Source of the DNA: Chryseobacterium indologenes
GTDB taxonomy: Bacteria > Bacteroidota > Bacteroidia > Flavobacteriales > Weeksellaceae
Length of the DNA stretch: 64,000 nt
Direction: 5' to 3'
NCBI RefSeq assembly: GCF_002025665.1
Contig: NZ_CP018786.1
Coordinates: forward strand, 1,116,001 to 1,180,000
In this document: positions 17,548 to 26,050 of the stretch, one piece after another
How positions within the stretch are numbered: position 1 is the first letter of the stretch
How the letters are laid out: the number at the start of each line of letters is the position of its first letter
Notes under the pieces: model-generated
The model's input: only the letters and a program-made list of their open reading frames with translations
The model's database searches: none
What the model was told of the DNA's origin: nothing
Position numbers and translations under genes: made by a program

Positions 17548-18390
17548 ATGAAACAACATAATCAAAACCAGGAATTTCGTTTTAACGAAGTTCTGTTCGA
17601 GCACCGCAATAAAGACTATGGTGCCTATGCATTAAGAAACGAATCAGATAGAATATTAACCAAAGCACTTTTTATAGGAGCAAGTTTAATGGCTGCAGTA
17701 TCAATTACACCATTTGTAATTTCTGCATTTAAAACTCCGGAAGTGATTACTGATGGTGGATTTGTACTTCCTCCTCCGATGATTATTCCAGAGGATGATA
17801 AACCCAAAGATCCTCCTGCGCAGATTGTAAAACCCACTCCGCCAGCTCCTGCTGTAAAGACATATGATAACACATTGCCGGAACCTAAAGCAATAGTTAC
17901 CAATGAAAAACAAGTAGAGGATAAAATAAACGCGGTAGCAAGCACGCAAACATCAGAAGGTAAGGAAACTCCAAATACCACCTATATTCCGATTGTTCCA
18001 AGAGTTATCGGAGGTGATGGGCCGCCTGCAGTAAAGGCTGATCCTGTAGTTGAAAAAACTGACCCTTCAGTAATTGATAGAGATCCTAGCGTAGAAGCCA
18101 GCTTTGCAGGAGGAATAGACTCCTTCAGAAATAAAGTAATGAACAGCTTTGACGGTTCAGGATTTGAATCAGAAGATGTTGTAAAGACGACAGTTACCTT
18201 TATTGTAGAAATGGACGGAACCATCTCAGGGGTAAAAGCTAACGGAACCAACGCCGATTTTAATAATGAGGCAATGAGAACAATTAAAATGATTTCCAAT
18301 AAAGGAAAATGGGTTCCCGCCAAAAACAAAAAAGGAGAATACGTAAGAAGTTATTTCAAATTTCCTATCTCCATGAAATTTGAGAATTAA
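17548..18390 (+). CDS. TonB-family energy transducer
   Basis: A 280-residue protein. The N-terminal cytoplasmic motif (FNEVLFEHRNKDYGAYALRN) is typical of Bacteroidetes TonB-family proteins. One membrane helix follows (about residues 40-61), then a Pro-rich periplasmic stretch (PPPMIIPEDDKPKDPP, PTPPAPA) and a C-terminal TonB domain (VTFIVEMDGTISGVKANGT, ending KFPISMKFEN). It should transmit inner-membrane proton-motive force to outer-membrane receptors; exbB/exbD are not in the window. The ATG at 17548 is preferred to the overlapping GTG at 17545. It ends at the DnaA-box-like hairpin before parA. Confidence 0.88.
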   Translation: MKQHNQNQEFRFNEVLFEHRNKDYGAYALRNESDRILTKALFIGASLMAAVSITPFVISAFKTPEVITDGGFVLPPPMIIPEDDKPKDPPAQIVKPTPPAPAVKTYDNTLPEPKAIVTNEKQVEDKINAVASTQTSEGKETPNTTYIPIVPRVIGGDGPPAVKADPVVEKTDPSVIDRDPSVEASFAGGIDSFRNKVMNSFDGSGFESEDVVKTTVTFIVEMDGTISGVKANGTNADFNNEAMRTIKMISNKGKWVPAKNKKGEYVRSYFKFPISMKFEN

Positions 18391-18412
18391 TACGAAAAAG
18401 TAAATTTCAAAT

Positions 18413-18452
18413 AGTTATCCACAAAGAATTTTTTTTGTGGATAATTTTTTTT
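18413..18452 (+). terminator. terminator hairpin built from inverted DnaA-box-like sequences
   Basis: TTATCCACA (18415-18423) and TGTGGATAA (18436-18444) are exact inverted copies, followed by eight T residues, so the structure can terminate the TonB-family transcript. Each arm is also a perfect match to the E. coli-type DnaA box TTATNCACA. See the finding on this site. Confidence 0.65.
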
Positions 18453-18528
18453 ATCGTTAAATTGCTTATTAACAATATTTTAACTCAATTTTGATTTTCC
18501 CCACTCACCGAGAGCAAAGAAAAAAGTG

Positions 18529-18536
18529 TATTTTTG
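18529..18536 (+). promoter_or_regulatory. -7 box (TATTTTTG) of parA
   Basis: Exact TAnnTTTG, 18 nt before the parA ATG at 18555. No well-spaced -33 TTG is seen. It overlaps a TTG that could otherwise be read as an upstream start codon, arguing against that start. Confidence 0.45.
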
Positions 18537-18554
18537 AAACTTAAAGTTCTAATA

Positions 18555-19328
18555 ATGGCAAAAATCATAGGTATTGCTAATCAAAAAGGAGGTGTTGGTA
18601 AAACTACCACCGCTGTAAATTTGGCAGCAGCATTAGGAGTATTGGAAAAAAGAATATTAATCATTGATGCTGACCCTCAGGCGAATGCAACATCCGGTCT
18701 GGGTGTTGAGGATGTTCAGTATTCTACCTATAATCTACTGGAGCACAGTGCGGATACAAGAGTTTGTATCAAAAGAACGGCAACTCCAAACCTTGATATT
18801 ATTCCGTCACATATCGATTTGGTAGCTGCGGAAATCGAATTGGTAGACAAGGAAGACCGTGAGTATATGCTGAAAAAAGCATTGGCAAGTGTGAGAGATG
18901 ATTATGATTATATTATCATCGACTGTGCACCGAGTTTAGGTCTTATTACCGTCAATGCGCTTACAGCAGCAGACTCTGTCATCATTCCTATCCAGTGTGA
19001 GTACTTTGCATTAGAAGGGCTTGGGAAACTTTTGAATACCGTTAAAAATGTTCAGAAGATCCACAATAAAGATCTTGGAATTGAAGGTCTTCTTTTAACC
19101 ATGTATGACAGCCGATTGAGATTATCCAATCAGGTTGTTGAAGAAGTAAATCTTCATTTCCCTGAAATGGTTTTTGAAACTATTATCAGCAGAAACGTAA
19201 GATTGAGTGAAGCACCAAGTTTTGGAGAAAGTATCCTGAACTATGATGCAGAAAGTAAAGGAGCGGTTCAGTATATTCAGTTAGCTGAAGAAGTTCTTTT
19301 GAAGAATGAAAACTTAATAAAGAATTAA
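18555..19328 (+). CDS. parA: chromosome-partitioning ATPase ParA/Soj
   Basis: A 257-residue ParA with the deviant Walker A NQKGGVGKTTT (residues 9-19, signature Lys11), DADPQANAT (switch I), YIIIDCAPSLGLITVNAL (Walker B) and late RNVRLSEAPSFGESI. It binds nucleoid DNA with ATP and moves ParB-origin complexes. The start is the ATG at 18555; a longer frame begins with TTG inside the promoter box. It is followed by parB after 69 nt in the same orientation. Confidence 0.95.
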   Translation: MAKIIGIANQKGGVGKTTTAVNLAAALGVLEKRILIIDADPQANATSGLGVEDVQYSTYNLLEHSADTRVCIKRTATPNLDIIPSHIDLVAAEIELVDKEDREYMLKKALASVRDDYDYIIIDCAPSLGLITVNALTAADSVIIPIQCEYFALEGLGKLLNTVKNVQKIHNKDLGIEGLLLTMYDSRLRLSNQVVEEVNLHFPEMVFETIISRNVRLSEAPSFGESILNYDAESKGAVQYIQLAEEVLLKNENLIKN

Positions 19329-19397
19329 ATTAATAATAAATGGCCAACAAGTGAATGCCCGGCATCACTTTTCAAACATCATTTATCAATTATATCT

Positions 19398-20288
19398 ATG
19401 AAGGACAAAAAAAGAGCTATGGGACGCGGCTTGGGCGCTATTTTAAGTGCAGAATCCAAAGCAACTATCAATTCCGCTACTGATGAAGGAGCAGATAAGT
19501 TTGTGGGAAATATTGTGGAAGTTGCGCTTGAAGATATCTATCCGAACCCAACGCAGCCAAGAACTTATTTTGATGAAAAAGCATTAAACGAACTTGCACA
19601 GTCCATTAAAAACTTAGGCGTAATCCAGCCGATTACCCTAAGAAAAGACGGTGAAAAGTTTGAAATCATTTCCGGGGAAAGACGTTACAGGGCAACTAAA
19701 ATTGCAGGGTTAACGACTATTCCTGCCTATATCCGTTTAGTAAATGACCAGGAGCTTCTTGAGATGGCTCTTGTTGAAAATATCCAGAGAGAAGATCTTG
19801 ATGCTATCGAAATAGCATTAACCTATCACAGGCTTTTAGAGGAAATCGGTCTTACTCAGGAAAACCTGAGCCAGAGAATAGGAAAGGACAGAAGTACCAT
19901 TACCAATTCTATCAGGCTGCTAAGATTAAACCCGGATATTCAGAATGCCATCAGAAGCGGGGAAATTTCTGCAGGACACGGAAGAGCGATTATCAGTCTT
20001 GAAAGTGAAGAAGATCAGCAGGTTTTATTTGATCTTATTATCAAAGAAAAATTAAATGTTCGTCAGGCTGAACAGGCTGCTGCTGCATTGAAGAACCCGA
20101 AGTCTCCTGCTGCCAAAAAGGCAAAAGTGGAGCTTTCCAATAACTATAAAAAAGCCCAGAAGACCATTGCAGATATCTTAGATGTAAAAGTGGAGATCAA
20201 ATCTTCTGGAAATGGTAAAAAAGGTAAGATTGTTCTGGACTTCAAAAATGAAGAAGAGCTGGAATATATTTTATCCCATATTAAATAA
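19398..20288 (+). CDS. parB: chromosome-partitioning protein ParB/Spo0J
   Basis: A 296-residue ParB. The N-terminal ParA-interaction motif MGRGLGAIL (8-16) is followed by the CTPase/ParB-N domain with NPTQPR and GERRYRA (93-99), and the helix-turn-helix region around GLTQENLSQRIGKDRSTITNSIRLLRL. A Lys-rich C-terminal dimer domain closes the protein. ParB loads on parS sites and forms CTP-dependent clamps. Its stop codon is immediately followed by the DUF5683 gene ATG (no gap), indicating a shared transcript. I did not find a clear parS palindrome by eye. Confidence 0.95.
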   Translation: MKDKKRAMGRGLGAILSAESKATINSATDEGADKFVGNIVEVALEDIYPNPTQPRTYFDEKALNELAQSIKNLGVIQPITLRKDGEKFEIISGERRYRATKIAGLTTIPAYIRLVNDQELLEMALVENIQREDLDAIEIALTYHRLLEEIGLTQENLSQRIGKDRSTITNSIRLLRLNPDIQNAIRSGEISAGHGRAIISLESEEDQQVLFDLIIKEKLNVRQAEQAAAALKNPKSPAAKKAKVELSNNYKKAQKTIADILDVKVEIKSSGNGKKGKIVLDFKNEEELEYILSHIK

Positions 20289-20927
20289 ATGAAGAAAATA
20301 TTTTTCACATTTTTCTTGTGTATTGCTGCACTGGCTTACTCACAAGTAAAACCTATCGATACCGTTCGGATGCAGACTCTTCCGAAAGAAGAATCTCGTG
20401 TGGTAAAACCAAGCAAAACAGAAGCAAAGATTATTGAAGACCTTGAAAAAGCCAATGGTCCCACAGCAAAAACCATAAAGCTAAACCCTACCAGAGCCGG
20501 ATTATACTCTGCAGTTTTACCTGGATTAGGACAGTTTTATAACAAAAAATACTGGAAGATTCCCATTGTTTGGGGAGCGGTAGGTGCAGGAGTTGGTATT
20601 GCCGTATGGAATGATAACCAATACAAAAAATACCGTGAGTATTACGTGGCAAAACTGAATGGTACTCCTAATGAATTTGTAGACAGTCACCCGTGGCTGG
20701 ACAAAAAAGCTTTGGGTAATGCACAGGACAGAGCCAAAAGGCAAAGGGATTATGCCATTGCCATTACAGGTTTGATCTATATTCTGAATATTGTAGATGC
20801 TGTAGTAGATGCCCATCTTTATGAAAGCCGTCATGATCCGGATTTGGTTTTTAAACCATCGGTTATTCAGGATCAGTATGGGTACAGCGCACCAAAAACA
20901 GGATTCAGTTTAAGTTACAGATTTTAA
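20289..20927 (+). CDS. DUF5683 membrane protein
   Basis: A 212-residue protein with a signal sequence (MKKIFFTFFLCIAALAYSQ). The DUF5683 core follows: LNPTRAGLYSAVLPGLGQFY, NKKYWKIPIVWGAVGAGVGI (a membrane segment) and a second hydrophobic helix (ITGLIYILNIVDAVVDAHLY). Tyr/Lys-rich polar sequence lies between them. Function is unknown, but the gene is commonly placed after parB in this class. It abuts parB with no intergenic base and precedes dapB by 63 nt. Confidence 0.85.
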   Translation: MKKIFFTFFLCIAALAYSQVKPIDTVRMQTLPKEESRVVKPSKTEAKIIEDLEKANGPTAKTIKLNPTRAGLYSAVLPGLGQFYNKKYWKIPIVWGAVGAGVGIAVWNDNQYKKYREYYVAKLNGTPNEFVDSHPWLDKKALGNAQDRAKRQRDYAIAITGLIYILNIVDAVVDAHLYESRHDPDLVFKPSVIQDQYGYSAPKTGFSLSYRF

Positions 20928-20990
20928 AAGACAATAGACCTGCAGGAGTTCTGAGGATTGAATGCAGAGTAAAAAAAATAAAAAGATTAT

Positions 20991-21692
20991 ATGAAAATAG
21001 CATTAGTCGGTTACGGTAAAATGGGTAAGATCATTGATGAGATCGCACAGAAGAGAGGTCATGAAGTAGTTGCCCGTCTGAAGGAAACCCCAACTGCTGA
21101 GAATCTTAACAATCCGGACGTTGTGATTGAATTTTCACTACCGGAAGTTGCATTTGAAAACATCAAAGCTTGTCTTGAAAATAAAATTCCGGTGATCTGC
21201 GGAACAACAGGATGGCTTGATCAAAAAGCTGAAATTGAAAAACTGGCGGTAGATAACAATACTGCTTTCCTATATGGTTCTAACTTTAGTTTAGGCGTGA
21301 ATTTATTCTTTGCTCTCAACGAAAAGTTGGCGGATCTGATGAAAAACGTTGATGAATATTCTTGCCAGCTGGAAGAAATTCACCACATCCATAAAAAAGA
21401 TGCTCCAAGTGGAACAGCAATTTCCATTGCAGAAGGAATCATTCAAAACAATCCGAAATTCGATGCCTGGAAGCTGGAAGAAACAGAAGGCAAGCAGCTT
21501 GGAATTTTTGCGGTACGTGAAGACGAAGTTCCGGGAACACACAGCGTGTATTACAGAAGTGAAGTAGACGAAATCGAGATCAAACATACCGCTTTCAACA
21601 GAAACGGTTTTGCACTGGGAGCTGTAGTCGCTGCCGAGTGGATTAAAGATAAAAAAGGAAACTTCGCAATGAAAGACGTTTTGGGGCTTTAA
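20991..21692 (+). CDS. dapB: 4-hydroxy-tetrahydrodipicolinate reductase
   Basis: A 233-residue DapB. NAD(P)-binding GYGKMGK is at residues 7-13, ICGTTGWL in the middle, then SNFSLGVNLFF, and the catalytic EIHHIHKKDAPSGTA region (His pair and Lys-x-x-x-SGTA). It reduces the dihydrodipicolinate precursor in the lysine/meso-diaminopimelate pathway that feeds peptidoglycan. It is 63 nt after DUF5683 and 134 nt before lepB. The family and length are standard. Confidence 0.96.
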   Translation: MKIALVGYGKMGKIIDEIAQKRGHEVVARLKETPTAENLNNPDVVIEFSLPEVAFENIKACLENKIPVICGTTGWLDQKAEIEKLAVDNNTAFLYGSNFSLGVNLFFALNEKLADLMKNVDEYSCQLEEIHHIHKKDAPSGTAISIAEGIIQNNPKFDAWKLEETEGKQLGIFAVREDEVPGTHSVYYRSEVDEIEIKHTAFNRNGFALGAVVAAEWIKDKKGNFAMKDVLGL

Positions 21693-21719
21693 TTTGTAAC
21701 AAATTCTGTAAATTGCAGA

Positions 21720-21800
21720 CCAATAAGCAGAAAATGATGAATAGTGAATTGTAAACAGCGGATGCTTTTATCATTTATTACTCATCATTTTTATTATTTA
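21720..21800. repeat. imperfect inverted repeat of ATGATGAAT type between dapB and lepB
   Basis: AAAATGATGAATAGTGAATT (from about 21732) faces TTATCATTTATTACTCATCAT (split at 21769-21789). The sequence between is non-coding. It is a degenerate hairpin of the intergenic type seen elsewhere in the window. Confidence 0.35.
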
Positions 21801-21826
21801 TATCATAAGAATAGGCACAAAAATTT

Positions 21827-23473
21827 ATGAATTATTTTTTAACTTATACAGTATATGTCCTCATACTATCCATATTGATGGGGATTTCATCTTGGAAACT
21901 GTTCAAAAAAATGGGGTATAGCCCTTTATTTGCTTTTATCCCTTTCTACAACTATTTCATTATTCTTAAAGAAACAAAACATCCGAAATGGTGGGCAATC
22001 CTTTCTTATCTTCCGATAGTAGGGCCAATCATGATGTCTGTTTTCCACCTTTACTTAGTGAAGAAGTTTGGGAAAACTCTCTTCAAAGATCAGATTCTTA
22101 CCGTGATTCTGCCGTTTATTTATATGGCGGTTATCAACTATTCTAAAGATGTAGAGTTAGAAGATGAAAATGCAAACGATCTGTTTCTTACAGACGAAGA
22201 GAAAAATGATAAGAAGAAAGATACATTCATTGGTTCTATTACCTTTGCTGTAGTCTTCGCTACTATTATTCACGTTTTTGTAACACAGCCTTTCGGGATC
22301 CCTACAGGATCTATGGAAAGAACATTATTGGTAGGTGACTTCCTTTTTGTAAACAAATGGAGCTACGGGTACAGACTTCCAATGCGTCCGGTAGCAATAC
22401 CTTTCCTTCAGGGAACTATTATGGATACAGGACAGAAAGGTAATCCTAAAGATGATCCTAAATCTTATGTAGATGGAGTAAAGCTTCCTTACACAAGAAT
22501 TTTACAATTCAATAAACCACAGAAAAATGATGTAGTTGTGTTCAACTATCCTCAGGATTCAGTACATACTGCTATTGACAGAAAAGATCCTTACGTAAAG
22601 AGATGTGTGGCTACAGCGGGAGATACTTTTGAAATGAGAGCCGGAAGACTTTTCGTGAACGGAAAGCCGGAGACTGTTTTAGGAGATCAGGAAGTACAGC
22701 ACAGATACCTTGTAACAACGGATGCGCAATTAGATATCACTACTTTATATAAAGCTTATGGATTTTTACCAGTTCAGGAAGTGCAGCAGAATAACGGAGG
22801 TTTCCTTTATGGATTCCAGGGTTTAACGGATAAAACGGCTAAAGAAATTAAAGAACTTCCTCACGTTATTGATATGAAGGAAGAAGTTTCACCAAAAGGA
22901 GAAGCTGCAGTATATTACAGAGACGAAGCTAAAACTAAAATCGATACAACGCAATCCATTTTCCCAATAAACAAACCTTGGAATCAGGATTGGTACGGAC
23001 CTGTCAGAATTCCTAAAAAAGGAGATGTAGTAGCGATCAATCAGGAGACACTTCCAATGTATCAATGGATTATTTCTGAATATGAACACAACAGTTTAGA
23101 GAAAAAGAACGGAAAGATCTTTATTAATGGTAAAGAAGCGAGTCAGTATACTATTCAGCAGGATTATTATATGATGATTGGTGACAACCGTGATGCTTCA
23201 TTAGATGCAAGATTCTTTGGTTTCGTTCCGGAAGAAAATATTGTCGGAAAACCAATGTTTACCTGGATGAGTCTTCAGGGTGCATTCTCTGACAGCAGCT
23301 CTACTTATCAGGCACCATTTAAAATCCGTTGGGAAAGAATGTTTAAAGCTACCAACACAGGAGAAGCCAATAAAACTTCTTACTGGTGGGTTGCAGCGAT
23401 GATCCTGATTTTATTCTTCGGATGGGAGTATTTCATGAAATTATTCGGAAAGAAAAAAACTGAAGACGAATAA
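21827..23473 (+). CDS. lepB: signal peptidase I, long form
   Basis: A 548-residue signal peptidase I, far longer than the usual 200-320. An N-terminal region with about three membrane helices (MNYFLTYTVYVLILSILMG and the SPLFAFIPFYNYFIIL block) resembles DUF5684-type modules. After a further helix at about 137-155, the catalytic Ser162 is in GIPTGSMERTLLVGD and Lys258 in DPYVKRCVATAGD, followed by MIGDNRDASLDARFFG. A last helix is near the C-terminus. It cleaves signal peptides at the periplasmic face of the inner membrane. About 120 residues of extra sequence separate the Lys and GDNRD motifs, as usual in this phylum. Confidence 0.95.
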   Translation: MNYFLTYTVYVLILSILMGISSWKLFKKMGYSPLFAFIPFYNYFIILKETKHPKWWAILSYLPIVGPIMMSVFHLYLVKKFGKTLFKDQILTVILPFIYMAVINYSKDVELEDENANDLFLTDEEKNDKKKDTFIGSITFAVVFATIIHVFVTQPFGIPTGSMERTLLVGDFLFVNKWSYGYRLPMRPVAIPFLQGTIMDTGQKGNPKDDPKSYVDGVKLPYTRILQFNKPQKNDVVVFNYPQDSVHTAIDRKDPYVKRCVATAGDTFEMRAGRLFVNGKPETVLGDQEVQHRYLVTTDAQLDITTLYKAYGFLPVQEVQQNNGGFLYGFQGLTDKTAKEIKELPHVIDMKEEVSPKGEAAVYYRDEAKTKIDTTQSIFPINKPWNQDWYGPVRIPKKGDVVAINQETLPMYQWIISEYEHNSLEKKNGKIFINGKEASQYTIQQDYYMMIGDNRDASLDARFFGFVPEENIVGKPMFTWMSLQGAFSDSSSTYQAPFKIRWERMFKATNTGEANKTSYWWVAAMILILFFGWEYFMKLFGKKKTEDE

Positions 23474-23532
23474 TAGAAAAATTAAACTTAAAATAGAATG
23501 AAGTATTTGAAAAAATACTTCATTTTTGCATT

Positions 23533-24156
23533 ATGAATATGACGAATGTATTATTGCCGGCATTTTATATGCCCCCAATCTCATGGTTCTCAGTGTTTTT
23601 GAACCCTGAGAATGAAATTGTATTTGAACAGTTTGAAAACTTCCCGAAGCAGACATACAGAAACAGAGCCAATATTTACGGAGCTAACGGAAAATTGTCA
23701 TTAATAATTCCTATCAACCATAACGGAAAAAGAGAATTTAAAGATGTTGAAATCTCTTACCGCGAAGACTGGAGAACACTTCACTGGAAATCTATTAAGA
23801 CCGCATACCAGAGCTCTCCTTATTTCGAATATTATGAAGATAAGTTCAGAAAAATATTTGACCTTAAAGAAAAGTTTCTTCTGGATTTTAACCTTAAAGG
23901 AATAGAAGTAATCCAACAGATACTGAAAACAGAAAAGGCACACTCTTTGAATGAAGAATATATCAAAAATCCGGAGAGTATTAATTTCAGAGAAAAGTTT
24001 TCGGCAAAACTTCCTTCAGAATTTCAGATGGAAGAATATTACCAGACATTTTCTGATAAATTAGGATTTTTGGAAGATCTTTCGGTTCTTGACCTTATTT
24101 GTAATAAAGGCCCGGAATCATTGGTATATATAAAAAATATAAAACAATCATATTAG
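23533..24156 (+). CDS. WbqC-like family protein
   Basis: A 207-residue protein. The opening LLPAFYMPPISWFSVFLNPE, then FPKQTYRNRANIYGANG, and DWRTLHWKSIKTAYQSSPYF are the conserved blocks of the WbqC family (named from an O-antigen locus, biochemical role unresolved). It lies 59 nt downstream of lepB in the same orientation. Either of two close ATGs (23533 or 23539) could start it. I infer no specific reaction. Confidence 0.85.
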   Translation: MNMTNVLLPAFYMPPISWFSVFLNPENEIVFEQFENFPKQTYRNRANIYGANGKLSLIIPINHNGKREFKDVEISYREDWRTLHWKSIKTAYQSSPYFEYYEDKFRKIFDLKEKFLLDFNLKGIEVIQQILKTEKAHSLNEEYIKNPESINFREKFSAKLPSEFQMEEYYQTFSDKLGFLEDLSVLDLICNKGPESLVYIKNIKQSY

Positions 24157-24243
24157 CATACAATCGCTTTTGATAAAATTTTCAGGATAAAAAACATGAA
24201 GGTGGCGATTGGAATATGTCTTTAAAAAATTAAATATCAACAT

Positions 24244-25926
24244 ATGAAAAAGGTATTATTAGCTGCAGTTTTTTTAGCAGGTTTTAGTTTCTCTTTTGCA
24301 CAGGAATCTAAAGCTAAAAGTATTGATCCCAACGAAGATAAAGATTTGATGACATGGTATCATAAAGATTTTGCATCTTCAAAAGTATATGGAGTAAATA
24401 CAGCAAATGCTTATAAATACTTGGAATCTAAAGGCCTGAAGCCTAAAACCGTAGTGGTGGGTGTATTAGACAGTGGAGTACAGGTAGATCACCCCGGATT
24501 GGTAAAGAACCTATGGTCAAACCCTAATGAAGTTCCTGGAAATGGTAAAGATGACGATGGAAACGGATATATTGATGACGTACACGGATGGAATTTTATA
24601 GGAGGTAAAAACGGTGATATTGATATCGATAACATGGAGGTAACGAGAGTAGTTGCCAAATATAAGCCTGTTTTCGAAGGAGATGATTCCACAAAGAATA
24701 AAGCCAACCAGGCTAAAATGAAGGAGGAGTTTGAGATGTACATGAAGGCCAAAGATATGTTCAATAAAAAAAGTATCGAGGCGAAACAAAATTTTCAGAC
24801 CTATTCTATGTTGAATGAGCTGATTCCTAATATGGTAAAACTATTAGGAGGTAAGCCTGTAACCGCTGAAACTATTGCAGCTATCAAAGCTCCAACAGAT
24901 CAGAGAGATGCTATTGCCCTGGATTTCTTAGGCCAGATTTCACAAAGCCCGGAATTCAAAGGAAAATCAGCAGAAGAATTTGAAAAAAAGATGAAGGAGG
25001 AAATGAAAGAAGCCATCGATCATTTTGCTCCTGCAGCAAAACAATATGACCTTTCATACGATCCGAGAAAAGAGATTGTAGGGGATAACTACGATGATTA
25101 TTCTGAAAAAATCTATGGAAATAATCACTATGAAGGACCGGATGCAGAACATGGAACTCACGTAGCAGGTATTATTGCCGGACTTCCGCAAGGAAAAGAA
25201 GTTCAGTACGGAGTCGCTTCCAAAGTGGCTAAGATCATGTCTGTTAGAACAGTGCCTAATGGTGATGAAAGAGATAAAGATGTTGCTAATGCGATCAGAT
25301 ATGCAGTAGATAACGGAGCAAAAGTATTAAATATGAGCTTTGGAAAACCTGTTTCTCCTGGTAAAAATGTGGTTTGGGATGCTTTCAAATATGCTGAAGA
25401 TAAAGGAGTTCTTTTAGTAAAGGCTGCAGGTAACGAAAATGAAGATGTAGCAGAGCATCTGGCATATCCTACCAACTTTAAAAACGTTACGGACGAAAAA
25501 CCGTTTGTAAGTAATGTTCTTGTGGTAGGTGCAAGTACCAATAAAAACAATGCGCTGAGAGCAGATTTTTCTAATTACAATAAAAAGATGGTGAACGTTT
25601 TTGCTCCTGGAGAAGAAATCTATTCTACCGTTCCTAAAAACGAATATAAATATCTTCAGGGTACTTCTATGGCTTCACCTGTTGTAGCCGGAGGAGCAGC
25701 TGTTTTACTGGCTTATATGCCGGACCTGAAACCTTATCAGATCATTGAAGCTCTTGTGAAAAGCAGCAATCCAAGTACAGCAGATGGGTTTGGAGACCAA
25801 TCTCAGGCTGGTGGAGTTATAGACCTTAAAAAAGCTGCAGAATATGCGTATACGAATTTCTACAAAGGGAAACCTTCAGGCACTGTCAAGCCTTCGAAAT
25901 CCGTAAAAAAGGCTGTTAAAAAATAA
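24244..25926 (+). CDS. secreted subtilisin-like (S8) serine protease
   Basis: A 560-residue protein with a signal peptide (MKKVLLAAVFLAGFSFSFAQ). The S8 catalytic triad is Asp76 (VVGVLDSGVQVDHPG), His303 (EHGTHVAGIIAG) and Ser475 (GTSMASPVVAG), with oxyanion Asn in KAAGNENE. The roughly 227 residues between Asp and His are far more than in classic subtilisins, and include a helical, Lys/Glu-rich insert. There is no propeptide domain or T9SS sorting domain; the end is a Lys-rich tail. It probably acts in the periplasm or is exported. It is a single gene ending at a terminator. Confidence 0.92.
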   Translation: MKKVLLAAVFLAGFSFSFAQESKAKSIDPNEDKDLMTWYHKDFASSKVYGVNTANAYKYLESKGLKPKTVVVGVLDSGVQVDHPGLVKNLWSNPNEVPGNGKDDDGNGYIDDVHGWNFIGGKNGDIDIDNMEVTRVVAKYKPVFEGDDSTKNKANQAKMKEEFEMYMKAKDMFNKKSIEAKQNFQTYSMLNELIPNMVKLLGGKPVTAETIAAIKAPTDQRDAIALDFLGQISQSPEFKGKSAEEFEKKMKEEMKEAIDHFAPAAKQYDLSYDPRKEIVGDNYDDYSEKIYGNNHYEGPDAEHGTHVAGIIAGLPQGKEVQYGVASKVAKIMSVRTVPNGDERDKDVANAIRYAVDNGAKVLNMSFGKPVSPGKNVVWDAFKYAEDKGVLLVKAAGNENEDVAEHLAYPTNFKNVTDEKPFVSNVLVVGASTNKNNALRADFSNYNKKMVNVFAPGEEIYSTVPKNEYKYLQGTSMASPVVAGGAAVLLAYMPDLKPYQIIEALVKSSNPSTADGFGDQSQAGGVIDLKKAAEYAYTNFYKGKPSGTVKPSKSVKKAVKK

Positions 25927-25956
25927 TTTATCTCCCTCTGTTTAAGGAGAAACCAT

Positions 25957-25987
25957 AAAGAGTCCGAATTTTTTCGGACTTTTTATT
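25957..25987 (+). terminator. terminator after the S8 protease gene
   Basis: Stem AGTCCGAA / TTCGGACT with a TTTT loop and flanking A and T runs. Confidence 0.85.
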
Positions 25988-26001
25988 TTTTATTTTAAAT
26001 T

Positions 26002-26018
26002 TTGGCACGGTTTTTTGT
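26002..26018 (+). promoter_or_regulatory. possible sigma-54-type element before the lipocalin-like gene
   Basis: TTGGCACG matches the RpoN -24 element. The following TTGT is one base too far for the usual -12 spacing (N5 rather than N4). It lies 32 nt upstream of the ATG. Confidence 0.25.
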
Positions 26019-26050
26019 AACTTTATAGTAACAAAATAATAAACAACAAA

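Noticed and set aside
17625..17981. 118-codon minus-strand ORF with Gly/Ser-rich product
   Set aside because: It is the antisense of the proline-rich part of the TonB-family gene; such frames stay open because of the repeated Pro codons.
18415..18444. Calling this site the replication origin outright
   Set aside because: Two boxes in a hairpin also fit a terminator; without whole-chromosome skew or coverage the origin claim cannot be made.
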